From contig NZ_JAJLMN010000001.1 in the NCBI RefSeq assembly GCF_021730615.1, positions 5,051,501-5,115,500 of the forward strand: a DNA stretch of 64,000 nucleotides. The letters run 5' to 3'. The position numbers and the translations under genes were made by a program. The stretch comes from Lichenibacterium dinghuense. GTDB lineage: Bacteria > Pseudomonadota > Alphaproteobacteria > Rhizobiales > Beijerinckiaceae. This document shows, in pieces, positions 1-9,000 of the stretch (positions are counted from its first letter, which is position 1; each line of letters begins with the position of its first letter). The notes below the pieces were generated by a model. The model had not been told where the DNA came from, did not search any database, and was given only the letters and a program-made list of their open reading frames with translations.

Positions 1-791
1 CTGCGCCGAGGCTCGCGGCGCTGGAACGGCTCGCCACGGCCGAAGCGCTGCGGCAGGTCGAGGCGACGTCGCAACGGCTCGATCGCTGCTGGGGCGCGGT
101 GCGCGAGGCGGCCGAAGGTACCCGCGGGCGGCTGACCCGCGTCGACGACGGTCTCGACCGCATGGCGGCCGAGATTATGAGGACGTCGCCGTCGCTCGTC
201 GCCCGGACGGCGTCGGAGCTTGCCACGCTGATGGAGGCGATCCGGGCCCGTGCCCGACGGCTTGGCGAGGGGGCGGACGACGGCGCCCGTCATATCGCCG
301 TCGCGGCGGGTCGGGCGGCGTCGCTCGTCGACACGGCGGACGTCGAAGTTGCGACACTCGCCAGGACGGCCGGGATGGCGGCCGCCGCCCATCTCGATCG
401 CCTCGTCGCAGAGCTGGACGGGCTCGCCCGATCGGTGCGCGAGCGCGGCCAGCAGCACGTCACCCGGGCCGACGACGGAGCTGCCGTTCTCGGCGGCATC
501 GAGGCCTCTGTCGCCGGAACGCTCCGCGCTCAGGATGGCGCCGTCGCGCGGCTGCGCGAGACGATCGAGACCGCCGTCGACCGGCATGTCGATGCGGCCG
601 GGGCTGCCCTGGACCATGCCCTGGCGACGCTCGACGGCGCCGACCCGGTCCGGGTCCTGCGCCTCGGCTACGCGCTGGTGATGGACGGCCAGGGCCGTGT
701 TGTCACCTCGGTCGCGGCCGCCCAGGCGGCCTCGACCCTGATCCTCACCTTCGCGGACGGCACGATCGCCGTCCGACCCACCCAACCCTGA
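1..791 (+). CDS. xseA: Exodeoxyribonuclease VII large subunit-like protein, C-terminal part (5' end outside window)
   Basis: The reading frame is open from base 3 with no stop, so the gene begins before the window. The visible residues form a long alanine/arginine-rich helical region, as in the coiled-coil part of XseA. They end in a small beta module that reads RVLRLGYALVMDGQGRVV and then TFADGTIAV, the typical XseA C-terminus ('RGYALV..DG..V', 'FADG'). Exonuclease VII degrades single-stranded DNA to oligonucleotides, with one large subunit bound by several XseB copies. An XseB-like gene follows 20 bases later, which supports the call. The copy looks divergent and sits among accessory genes, so it may be an island-borne paralogue of the housekeeping gene (inference). 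The catalytic N-terminal region is not visible. Confidence 0.7.
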   Translation, partial: APRLAALERLATAEALRQVEATSQRLDRCWGAVREAAEGTRGRLTRVDDGLDRMAAEIMRTSPSLVARTASELATLMEAIRARARRLGEGADDGARHIAVAAGRAASLVDTADVEVATLARTAGMAAAAHLDRLVAELDGLARSVRERGQQHVTRADDGAAVLGGIEASVAGTLRAQDGAVARLRETIETAVDRHVDAAGAALDHALATLDGADPVRVLRLGYALVMDGQGRVVTSVAAAQAASTLILTFADGTIAVRPTQP

Positions 792-811
792 CCCAGCAAC
801 GGAGAACCACC

Positions 812-1039
812 ATGAAGCCCAACGCTCCCGCCAGCACCGAAACCTACGCGAGCGCGTATACCCGCCTCGCCTCCATCGCCGAAAAGCTCAGGAGCACCGG
901 CGCCACGGCCAACCTCGACAGCATCGTCGACGACCTTCGGGCCGCCCGCGCCGCTCATGCCATCTGTAAGGCGCGGCTCGACGCCATCCGCCGCGAGGTC
1001 GACGCCGAGGTCGAAGCTGCCGGCGAGGTCGCGCAGTGA
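812..1039 (+). CDS. xseB: Exodeoxyribonuclease VII small subunit-like protein
   Basis: This encodes 75 residues, the usual XseB size. The core (SAYTRLASIAEKLR, then DSIVDDLRAARAAHAICKARLDAIRREV) follows the XseB pattern of two helices with a conserved leucine/isoleucine spacing ('F.eal.rLe.Iv..Le....L.eal..ye.g..L...c...L...e..v'). An ATG with GGAG seven bases upstream fixes the start. It lies 20 bases after the xseA-like gene, so the pair is probably one transcript. XseB helices wrap the coiled coil of XseA. The sequence is diverged, and the assignment rests as much on the neighbour as on the sequence. Confidence 0.62.
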   Translation: MKPNAPASTETYASAYTRLASIAEKLRSTGATANLDSIVDDLRAARAAHAICKARLDAIRREVDAEVEAAGEVAQ

Positions 1040-1415
1040 CGGACACCGACGTCGTCGAGCTGCCGCGGCGGACGAAGCCGCTGTTCCGCCGCAGCCTTGG
1101 CGCTTGCACCCGGTCCATCGCCGGTCAGGCGGCACCTGCCATGCCCCGTCTCGCCCTGGTCGTGTCGACGCCGCCGCCAGCGGTGGCGCAGATGCCGCCG
1201 TGTGCGTGCCCGCGACCGCTTTCGCGTCGTGGGAGGACCATGCCGTCGAGGTGTGCGCCGATCGGGAAGCGAAATGGCTGCTCACCTTGAGCATGCAGGT
1301 CCGGCATCTCGACGAGGCCCGAGCAGACCTGCTCCACGCTGCGGCTTCGGCTCTCGTCGCTGCCGCCATCGACGGTGTCGACAACGTAGGGAGGCACGAT
1401 GACCTGACGTTCTGA
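1036..1415 (+). pseudogene. Possible frameshifted small gene coupled to xseB
   Basis: A GTG at 1036 overlaps the xseB stop as GTGA, the same junction type seen at several real gene pairs here. Its first 30 or so residues (MTDTDVVELPRRTKPLFRRS) look like protein. That frame then turns into low-quality Pro/Cys/Arg-rich sequence. From about 1190 another frame (ending at 1415) gives a better protein-like stretch (FASWEDHAVEVCADREAKWL, then LTLSMQVRHLDEARADLLHA). A single frameshift between about 1110 and 1190 would join the two into a protein of about 126 residues. I do not recognise a family. A sequencing error or chance ORFs are equally possible. Confidence 0.28.
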
Positions 1416-1646
1416 GCGGCTCGGTCCAAGCACGGCGGTAGACGGATGGAGCTGAGTGAATGGGGCGGAGGCGTAATCCCTGCGGGCGCCAGAGCGGCTC
1501 GGCGACGCCGTGCACGTCACGGGCGGGGCCGATGGGATCCGCCTGGAGTGGCGAACACTGCACATCGACGGTGCGGGGAGGGCGGAGAGACGACCGGGTG
1601 TGTGGGTCGGGATGGACCGACCCCGGGGTAGAAAAGGAAGGAAGAC
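1416..1646. other. Gap between the xseB-linked ORF and the orphan gene at 1647
   Basis: No gene is supportable here. With the doubtful ORF at 1036-1415, the stretch 1040-1646 has no confident gene. The end of the gap carries the purine-rich ribosome site (AAGGAAGG) of the next gene. Confidence 0.4.
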
Positions 1647-2693
1647 ATGCACGACACGATGCAGACGTCCAACGCCATGGTTGCCGACCTCGTGCGCGCC
1701 TTCTTCGGCGTCGAGCCCGCCACCATGGCGTCGCTGGCCCACGGTGACACGGTGGTCCGCACCCGCTATGAGCCGGAAGACGGTCCGACGACCGAACCGC
1801 TTGACGGCGTGGAGGTTCTGCTGCGACGCGCGGTCGCCCTGTGCTGGAAGCTTCGCGATCATCATGGCGCCGTGATGCTCGTCACGGAACGGCAGGCGGC
1901 GGCCGCGGGCTGGCCATGCGCGGCCCTCGCCAACCGATGCGTTCTGTTCGCGTGGACGTTGTCCCTGACCATGCGGGTAGATCCGGCATCGCCGCTTCTG
2001 CTCGAGCCGGACGAGCGGGCCGGCGACGCCATGGTGCCGCTCATCCGCTTCGGCGACGGGCTGCCGGCACTGGGCGAGTTGCTGATCCCGTACTACTCGC
2101 GCCCGTCGGTCGACCATGACGCACGGGAGAGGGCCGCCGACGCGCGCCAACACGCTCCCGTCATCACAGGGCTCCGCATCGCCGCGGTGCAGGAGCTGTT
2201 CACAAGGTGGTTCAGCATCGATGCCAACGCCGACGCGGCGAACCTCGCCTGCAACGTCTTCGGCCTGCGGATGACGGGTCCGGACGCGCGTGCGGTCCAC
2301 GCCTGCATCTGGATCGTCACCGCCACCTTGGAGCTTGGGGCCGACATGAAAGCGGAGGCCGTGCGCGCCGTGCGCCTGAGGACCGAGTACGACGCATGGC
2401 TGGCAGGGGATCCCGGCGCCACCGCGGCGAATTTGGCGGTGCTCCTCGGGCTTGCTATCTCGAACGGTGGCGGTCACCTCCCGCGTCTGTTGCCGCCCGC
2501 GGACGGCTACGCGGCGGCCACCGACGAGGCGTGCCGGCTTGCCCGCCACAGGCGCGAGCGTGAGGGCGGCGGAGGCGAGGTGGGCCGCGTCGAAATACTT
2601 GAGCTCGAAGACATCGCGGCACGGGGGTACGTTCATGTCGGTCGGATCGCTGCGAGCCGCGTGGCATGGCGACAGGTCCGAGGCGACGCTTGA
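1647..2693 (+). CDS. Hypothetical protein of 348 residues, family not recognised
   Basis: The ATG at 1647 has a strong ribosome site (AAGGAAGG, about 7 bases upstream). The frame is open for 348 residues with balanced composition, unlike the Arg/Pro-rich shadow frames around it. Visible features are a helical N-terminus (NAMVADLVRAFFGVEPATMA), a middle with mixed strands and helices, alternating Ala-rich helices near residues 200-280, and a charged C-terminus with RHRREREGGGGEV near residues 298-310. There is no signal peptide, obvious membrane span or catalytic motif. It lies between the xseAB-like pair and the defence cassette, on the opposite strand to the latter, so it may be accessory cargo. 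No function is proposed. Confidence 0.55.
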   Translation: MHDTMQTSNAMVADLVRAFFGVEPATMASLAHGDTVVRTRYEPEDGPTTEPLDGVEVLLRRAVALCWKLRDHHGAVMLVTERQAAAAGWPCAALANRCVLFAWTLSLTMRVDPASPLLLEPDERAGDAMVPLIRFGDGLPALGELLIPYYSRPSVDHDARERAADARQHAPVITGLRIAAVQELFTRWFSIDANADAANLACNVFGLRMTGPDARAVHACIWIVTATLELGADMKAEAVRAVRLRTEYDAWLAGDPGATAANLAVLLGLAISNGGGHLPRLLPPADGYAAATDEACRLARHRREREGGGGEVGRVEILELEDIAARGYVHVGRIAASRVAWRQVRGDA

Positions 2694-2906
2694 ACCGCGT
2701 TCGGTTTCACCGGAGCGCGGCGCAGACGATCTTGCGCCGCGCTTCAGTGATCCTGCAAAAGGGACCGGTTCGGCCCGGTGCTGACCCTGAGCGGACGTTT
2801 AGGAGGTCCGCTTCGGAGCAGGCTGGCTGGCTCGTCTCGGCGAGCCCAGCGACTGATGGATCTCAGGGTCGAGCGGTCGCACGCCGGTCAGTCGGACACT
2901 GAATCG

Positions 2907-3878
2907 TCAGCGGCCGAAGGTCGGCAACAACGCGGCGGGAAAGAAGGGGTTGGCGTAAAGGTTGAGGGCGCGGGCCTTGGCGGAGATTAGCGCCCGGAGG
3001 TCCGCGTGCCGTGCCAGCACCGAGCGCAGATCGTAACCTTCCATGAGGAGGATGCATTTGGCCGGGTTTTGCTTCAGCAGCTCGGGGACATGTTCCGACC
3101 ATCCGTTCATGGCGAGGAACAATCCCATCGTCTGTCGACCGGAGCGGCCTATCTGGCCGTACAGACCATCGAGGTCGCGGACATCCGCGAGCTTGGAGCG
3201 CCAGCGGCATTCGACGAGGTAGTGCCATCCGCCGAACTCGAAGGCGCCGTCGATCTGCTCACCGCCTTCGTTGCGTTGAAACGATCCCGTGACCGGGATG
3301 GCGTGGAGCCTGAAGAGTCGATCGAGGAGGTCCTGCAGCAGATAGCCCCGCCGGTGCGGATCGCCGTTCGTCGAGGCATCGTCGAACATGGCGAGCAGCA
3401 GATCACTTTCCCGGCGTAGGATGGCGGTAGCCTCTCGCTTACGGTCGTCCTCCGCGACCGCGGCGCGTTGCTCGCGCATCCTTGCTCGGTTCGCGTCGGC
3501 ATCTGCGAGCGATCCCGCCAACTCGCGGGCTTTCTGCACGGTCGCCCGAGCCCTGTATTCATCGGCTGCGAGATGAAATTCTGTCCACTCGGCGGCGTTG
3601 ACGATAAGGCTTCGCACGACGGGGGCGTCGTGGCCCGATCGTGCGAGCTCGTCGAGGATCATGATCCCACCCTCTCGCTTGGTGAGCTTTTTGTTTGTGG
3701 ACGCGTCGCGGTCGAGGAGAAAGCGGCGCACCAGGGTTTCGTCCACGCCCGCTTTCCGGAGGATCTGCGTAGCCGCTGCGGCCTTGATGTCGACCAACGT
3801 GGCTATGACTTCGATCGCGAGACGGCGCGCCTCGTCATCGCGCGCGCCGTCCGATCCGTCCCCTGCGGCCCCGGTCAC
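2907..3878 (-). CDS. Restriction endonuclease-like (Mrr-type PD-(D/E)XK) protein
   Basis: This encodes 323 residues. The N-terminal half is helical and Ala/Arg-rich (roughly residues 20-180, coiled-coil character). The C-terminal half carries EQIDGAFEFGGWHYLVECRW near residues 207-226. The pattern of an acidic residue (D210), then a strand ending in V-E-C-R, fits a PD-(D/E)XK nuclease site of the Mrr_cat type, with Arg or the next residue in the lysine position. It is followed by GQIGRSGRQTMGLFLAMNGW, typical of the Mrr/NERD-like core after the active site. The start is GTG at 3878, overlapping the stop of the upstream 47-residue gene by four bases (GTGA), so the two are translationally coupled. 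It probably cleaves foreign nucleic acid as part of the 2.9-9.5 kb defence cassette. No methyltransferase is present, which argues against a classical restriction-modification pair. Confidence 0.72.
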   Translation of the reverse strand: MTGAAGDGSDGARDDEARRLAIEVIATLVDIKAAAATQILRKAGVDETLVRRFLLDRDASTNKKLTKREGGIMILDELARSGHDAPVVRSLIVNAAEWTEFHLAADEYRARATVQKARELAGSLADADANRARMREQRAAVAEDDRKREATAILRRESDLLLAMFDDASTNGDPHRRGYLLQDLLDRLFRLHAIPVTGSFQRNEGGEQIDGAFEFGGWHYLVECRWRSKLADVRDLDGLYGQIGRSGRQTMGLFLAMNGWSEHVPELLKQNPAKCILLMEGYDLRSVLARHADLRALISAKARALNLYANPFFPAALLPTFGR

Positions 3879-4018
3879 CTTTTCTTAGTGCCTTTGCCCG
3901 TGCCGCCATGCGGCGCCTGGGCTAGCGCCGAGCCGGCGACCGTCTTCTCGGCCTTCGTCGATTTGGAGCTGCCCAGTTCCTTGCCGGCGTTCGAAGCCGG
4001 CTTCTTGCCCGTCGTCAT
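3875..4018 (-). CDS. Small conserved Lys/Ala/Ser-rich protein (47 residues)
   Basis: The protein starts MTTGKKPASNAGKELGSSKS and continues with KAEKTVAGSALAQ to a basic tail (KGTKKR). The pattern 'GKKPAS.AGK.L.S.KST.A.K.VAGSALAQ' recurs in short uncharacterised proteins of many proteobacteria (from memory, not searched). The ATG at 4018 is preceded by AGAGGTG at good spacing, which marks it as the start rather than the longer upstream reading. Its TGA overlaps the GTG of the nuclease gene. It is highly charged, low in hydrophobics and probably disordered. A role as antitoxin-like or DNA-associated partner of the nuclease is speculation from the coupling alone. The 250-base gap to the PLD gene upstream could hold a separate promoter for this pair. 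Confidence 0.65.
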   Translation of the reverse strand: MTTGKKPASNAGKELGSSKSTKAEKTVAGSALAQAPHGGTGKGTKKR

Positions 4019-4268
4019 ATCCGTCACCTCTGCGCCTGCGGGATGCAATGCGCGGCAACATGCTACGCCGATCGTCACGCGAGTCGATCGGTCGAACCAC
4101 AACCTTCCACAGTTGTGCAGAAATTCATATGTTTCGAAGGCCGGTTGCACCGTCGCCCGTCGACCGAACCGTGGGTGAGCGTGAGTGGGCCCGTGCCGCC
4201 GAGCCATCGGCGAAGTCCCTGAGATGTTTTGATGATGGGGCAGCTCTGGCAAGGGTCGAGGAGGCAGT

Positions 4269-6047
4269 TCAGCTGTGCAGCGCGATTGCGGTCTGTGGCG
4301 TCTCTTCGATAATCCGTTCCAAACGCCCCAGCATTTCGACAGCTATCCCTGAGCCTTGAATGTGGATACCTACTTCATCTAGAGGATCGTCTGCGCGACC
4401 TGATTGCGAACCCCAATTCAACATGCTGACGACGACATTATCGTCGTCCCACAGTAGAAATTTACAGTGTAGTTGTGGATTTCTGTAAGGAAGTAACTTC
4501 ACTATGCCGTGAAGCCGCTCTCGATGTTCAGCGATATGGCGTCGCTTCGTCGGCCCGGTATGACGCGAGTAGAGGACTCTGACATCGTCGAGACGGCGCC
4601 CCGCCACTTCCGCCGGGGTGAACAAGGCCGGCACCATATTGGCCCCGACCCTGTTCGTGCAGCATATGAAACGCGTCGATGCTTCGTGCGCCGCCCGCCT
4701 CAGCAACCGCTCGTGATCTGCAGCGTAGACCACCGATAAAGATGTCATCTTCGCCTCCGAGGGCACTTCCCTTCGACCGGCGGTCTCCTGTGATCGGCGC
4801 CGGGCTTCGGCGGCCATAAATCGAAGGGACTCCACGGAGCGGCTCGCTTCCGGCAAGGCGACCACGATCGATCGCAGTAGGTCCAAGCCGACGGCCGCTC
4901 CCTCGCCATCACCGAGCCTCACAGATAGTTCGACGGCGTTGAACGGTGTGGACAGCCAGTTACACGATCCGACGAGCACCACCGCGCCCCCGTCTCCATC
5001 ATCCGCCGCCAGCACCTTGGCGTGGCTCCTCACCGGATCGCGGTGGACGAGGAGCGTCCCACGGATGAGCCCGCCAGCCGAAAGGCGGGTCTTGATCTCC
5101 TGCATCGCTGACGCGTGCTTCGCCCCTTCGTCGAGGGACGTACCGAAAAACAGGTGGCAGCGGACGCCCCGCTTCACCGCGCGATCCAGCGAGTTGAGGA
5201 GGTGATCGCGTTCCTCCCGCCCCTTCTCGTCATTCTGCGATGCGACGAACGTCGAGAGCACGAAGACGTCGCGTTCGGCCCTGTCGACGATCTCGACGAA
5301 GCGGTTGAGCTGCTCTCTCGCGCCCAAGATCAGGTCGTCCGCCCCGAGTTCGACCTCGACCGAGGGCATGGGCGATTGCTCCGCGGCCCTCTGGACCGGT
5401 AGGACGCCGGTCGCCAGCGTCGCACGCAGCGCGTCTTTCAACGCATCGCTGGCGCCCTCGGGGAACACGCCGTCCCGAGCGTCGGCGAGATCGATCTCGA
5501 GGTACCGCCGGGTTATGACGGAATTGACCGCCTTCGTGCCACGGAGCCACTCGCCCGGCCTGAGCGTCCCCGCCATGAAGCGAGCCGCGCGTAGCGACAT
5601 CGTCTCGTCATTCTCGTCGGGTTCGTCCCGATCAAATCTAACGACGCCGGCGACAGGACCTATGTCAGATGCCGACCGCAGTTTGACCGCGCGCCTCCTG
5701 AAGATCGATCGACCGACTCGCTCGTACACGAGGCTCACCGAAATCTCTCGGTCGGCGGTCCGCTCGGGCAGGGGCCGGCCGGTCCGCACCGTCTCTCGTC
5801 CCATCGCGCTGGTGGAGAACAGCGGTCGAGGCGACGTCTGCAGCTCGATCAAGCCGAACTGCATGAGACGAGCGATGGTGGCTCCCACCACCTGAGGGCT
5901 CAAGCTCAGGTCCGTCCTGATCGACTCGATCGTGCCAGGGGTCTTGTCGACGTGGAGCAGCACCAACTCCTCGACCGGGCTCCAGCCCCAGGTTCTCTGG
6001 ACCACCATCCGCGCCCAGTAGTGCCATGCGGCGATGAAGATGGTCAC
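4269..6047 (-). CDS. Phospholipase D-family nuclease with N-terminal winged helix (MkoB-like)
   Basis: This encodes 592 residues. An N-terminal winged-helix-like region is visible (EELVLLHVDKTPGTIESIRT and the following helix, residues about 24-70). Two PLD motifs follow: RSHAKVLAADDGDGG with VLVGSCNW downstream (near residue 340), and LHCKFLLWDDDN with VVSMLNWGSQS downstream (near 525). Both keep the H-x-K core and the trailing G/S-N residues, so a single two-site PLD active site is intact. The start GTG at 6047 overlaps the stop of the helicase gene as GTGA. In Mokosh type I (established antiphage family), a kinase-helicase protein pairs with exactly such a PLD protein. The likely role is nucleic-acid cleavage after target recognition. 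A restriction-like PLD acting with the neighbouring Mrr-type nuclease is also possible. Confidence 0.75.
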   Translation of the reverse strand: MTIFIAAWHYWARMVVQRTWGWSPVEELVLLHVDKTPGTIESIRTDLSLSPQVVGATIARLMQFGLIELQTSPRPLFSTSAMGRETVRTGRPLPERTADREISVSLVYERVGRSIFRRRAVKLRSASDIGPVAGVVRFDRDEPDENDETMSLRAARFMAGTLRPGEWLRGTKAVNSVITRRYLEIDLADARDGVFPEGASDALKDALRATLATGVLPVQRAAEQSPMPSVEVELGADDLILGAREQLNRFVEIVDRAERDVFVLSTFVASQNDEKGREERDHLLNSLDRAVKRGVRCHLFFGTSLDEGAKHASAMQEIKTRLSAGGLIRGTLLVHRDPVRSHAKVLAADDGDGGAVVLVGSCNWLSTPFNAVELSVRLGDGEGAAVGLDLLRSIVVALPEASRSVESLRFMAAEARRRSQETAGRREVPSEAKMTSLSVVYAADHERLLRRAAHEASTRFICCTNRVGANMVPALFTPAEVAGRRLDDVRVLYSRHTGPTKRRHIAEHRERLHGIVKLLPYRNPQLHCKFLLWDDDNVVVSMLNWGSQSGRADDPLDEVGIHIQGSGIAVEMLGRLERIIEETPQTAIALHS

Positions 6048-9000
6048 CGTACGATGATCCCGCGCTCGTCTAGCTTGAGGATTGCCGCCTCGGCTGCGGC
6101 GATTGCTGACGGCGCGGCAGACATTCGGCGCAGATCGCCGACCAGCTTCCGGATAAATCCGAGATCACCGCCCAACCTGTCGGGATCGGTGCCGTCGACC
6201 GCCTCCAGGAGGAAGCTCAGGCTCGTCGCGAGCACGAACTTCTGCTTGGCCCGGCTCAGGAGCACGTTCAGGCGTTGTGGATTTTTCATAAATCCCAGCG
6301 CTCGCCTCCCCACAAGGACGTTGTTGCGGACCAGACTCGCCAGTACGATGTCCGCTTCGCCTCCCTGGAAACTGTCGCTCGTGTAGACAAAACGCCCGTC
6401 AGCCCTCGGCGGTACGAAGCCTCGCAGTCGCCCATCGACGTCCACCATCGGCTTGATCGAGCGTTCGATGTGCGTGACTTGCCCCGTGTAGGGCGCGAGG
6501 ATGACGAGGCTCGGTGGCTCTGCGGACGGGTCCGATGGGCGTAGTTTCCTGAGCGCGTCAATCAGGGCTGCTGCCTCTGCCGTATTCGCCAGCGTCTTCC
6601 TTTCGACCTTTTCGAATTCATCTATGCTTGATACGCTCAATGAGGGCAGGTCCAGCACGACGACAGGGGTCGTCGGGAAACCTGACTCAGACCCGACTGT
6701 CGGCTTTCTTGCCGAGACTCGGGCGGAGGGCACGAGCCTCCCACCGTAGAATGTGTCGGAGACGATCCTGCAAATGGCCGGATGCATCCGACTCTGTTCG
6801 ACGAGGGTCTGCGCGATGGCGCTCGGGCGTCCTGTCGCGTTTTCGCGATCCTCTTCGCGTTCGGCGATGGAGCGGAACGGCTCTTCGAGGCGAGCCGCCG
6901 CGGCGAGCACGTCCGTGAAAAAGGATCGGTCCGACGCCAGGCGCCTCAACGTCGGCTCGATCTCGGGCGGCAGATCCGGGATGGACGTCAGGCGAAAAGC
7001 CCCATCCCTGAGCAATTCCTCGGCCGACGACGGCTCGTAGAATTTCTGTCTTTCGCTTGCCTCGAAGGGCGAAAGTTGGCGGTGATCGCCGATCATGACC
7101 CTGCGATTGCCGAGCAGGAGTGCGCCGATCAGTTCGGACCCGTTCGCGCGTGCCGCCTCCTCAACGAAGACCCAGTCGAACTGCTCACCGGCCGCGATCA
7201 TCTCCTCGATTGCAAAGGACGAGGTCGTCGCGAGCGTGACGTCGGACGAGCGCAGAAGCAGGTTGTCGGTGTCGCGAAGGACGCCTTCGGCCACGACGCG
7301 CTCGCTGTCGTCCGTCGGCCGCAGCGCCTGCCGAATCTCCTGATATGGGCCCGAGAGGGGCCCCGACGACTCGGCCTTCAGAGCCTCGGTCAGGAGCTCG
7401 CGTGTGCCCCGGCGAAGGACTGCTTCCTCCTCCTCCACCTGCGACTTCTCGACCCTGATGACGATCTTTCCGAGCGACGACAAGCGCTTCTTGAGCTCGT
7501 GCTCGATCGAGATGAGCGTCTCGTGGTTTTGGGACGAGACCAGGATCCTGGCGCCGGTGTTCCCAACCAGGATGCTCCGGATCAACTGGGCGATCAGGTA
7601 CGTCTTTCCGACACCCGGCGGCCCGACCACCACGTTGATCGACCTGCCTTCGGCTATCGACGCCCAGGCCGTCTTCTTCGAAGCGTCGAGATCGTCTGGC
7701 GGCGGCCCGGGCGCCGCCACGCCCCGAAGGGCTTCGTCCATCGCGACCGTTGCGGGGTCGTCGAGTGCCCTCAGAAGCTCGAGGTTCCCCCGTGCCGCCA
7801 CGACGTTCAGGAGGCGGCGACGGATGGCGCGGTCGGTGCCCGCATCGTTGCGGGGGCGAAGGTAGACGTGCTGCTCCGGGAGGACGGGCTCGCTCGCCCG
7901 AAAGCCGTATGCTTGCCGCCCGTCGATCTCCCCGGCGGCTTCGAAGGCGAGTTCCGGAGATCGGTCACGGAGACGGCCCAACCAGTCGCTCTGGGAGATG
8001 CTCCAGTCCGGTCGACCCTCATCGTTCTCCATTTCTTTCCGCAGGGCGACCGCCATCGGCGGCAGCTTAAGGACGCTGCGGCGGGTGTCCCGATCGGAGT
8101 CGTTCCTCGGCGCGATCCAGACCAAATCGGCCTGGCCTCGTGGCGGGGTGAGCACGTCGACCGGGAACGTCCTGAACTGCTGCTTCAACAGCGAGAACAC
8201 CTCGAGGAGGAGGAGAGCAGTCCAGGAAGGTGGATCATCGCCCCGCGTCTCGACGCTGTGGTCGCGATCCGTGCTCGCCCACACCGCCGCGCCGTGTCCG
8301 AGCTTGCGCACCCTTTCGGCGGCGGCACCTCGGTTCCTCGCGAGATAGATGCGCCGCTTGACGTCGGAGGCTTCGTTGATCCGATCGTGGGGTCGGCGCT
8401 TTGCGCCATGTGTGATCATGCCGATCCGAGGTTCGACGAGCTGCACGTCGTATGTGGCCAGATCCGTCACGATCCGGATGCCCTTCGACGGGCCGACGAT
8501 CATGCGGACGTCGACGCTCGACAGGTCATCCGCGATGAAGCGCGTGACAGCGTCGGCATCCTCCGCAGGGATCATTCCCGAGGTCAGCGTCGGCAGGTCG
8601 ACTCTCAACGCCTCGGCTCCCGGGTAGAGGATCATCTCACCTTCGATGCCAGCACCGGATCGCCCGAGTTCTTCGATCACCTCCGTCAGGTCTTCAAGGG
8701 CCGCGTGGCCGTCATATGCTTGGTGGTGAGGTGGGTTGGCCATCCTGCCGAGCATGCGCCGTTCAATGCTCGACAGGATCGGCGCGCCGGGTTGATCGAG
8801 CCCGAGGACCACGTTCACCACTCCAGCGACGTCGGCCAGATCACGGCGGAACGAGATCGGATCCGACCTCCTCAAGGCTCCCCCGGACGGGTCGGGATCA
8901 CTGTCGGCAATGTGGACGCATGCCTCGTAGCCGCCCAGCCGATAGTTCGGATTGTCATCGCCGCGTGCGAAGACTGCGTGCTCGTCGATCGCGCCATGGA

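Noticed and set aside
1125-2636. Minus-strand open frame of about 500 codons opposite the orphan gene
   Set aside because: Composition is Arg/Gly/His-rich and domain-free. The plus-strand gene has a better ribosome site and balanced composition.
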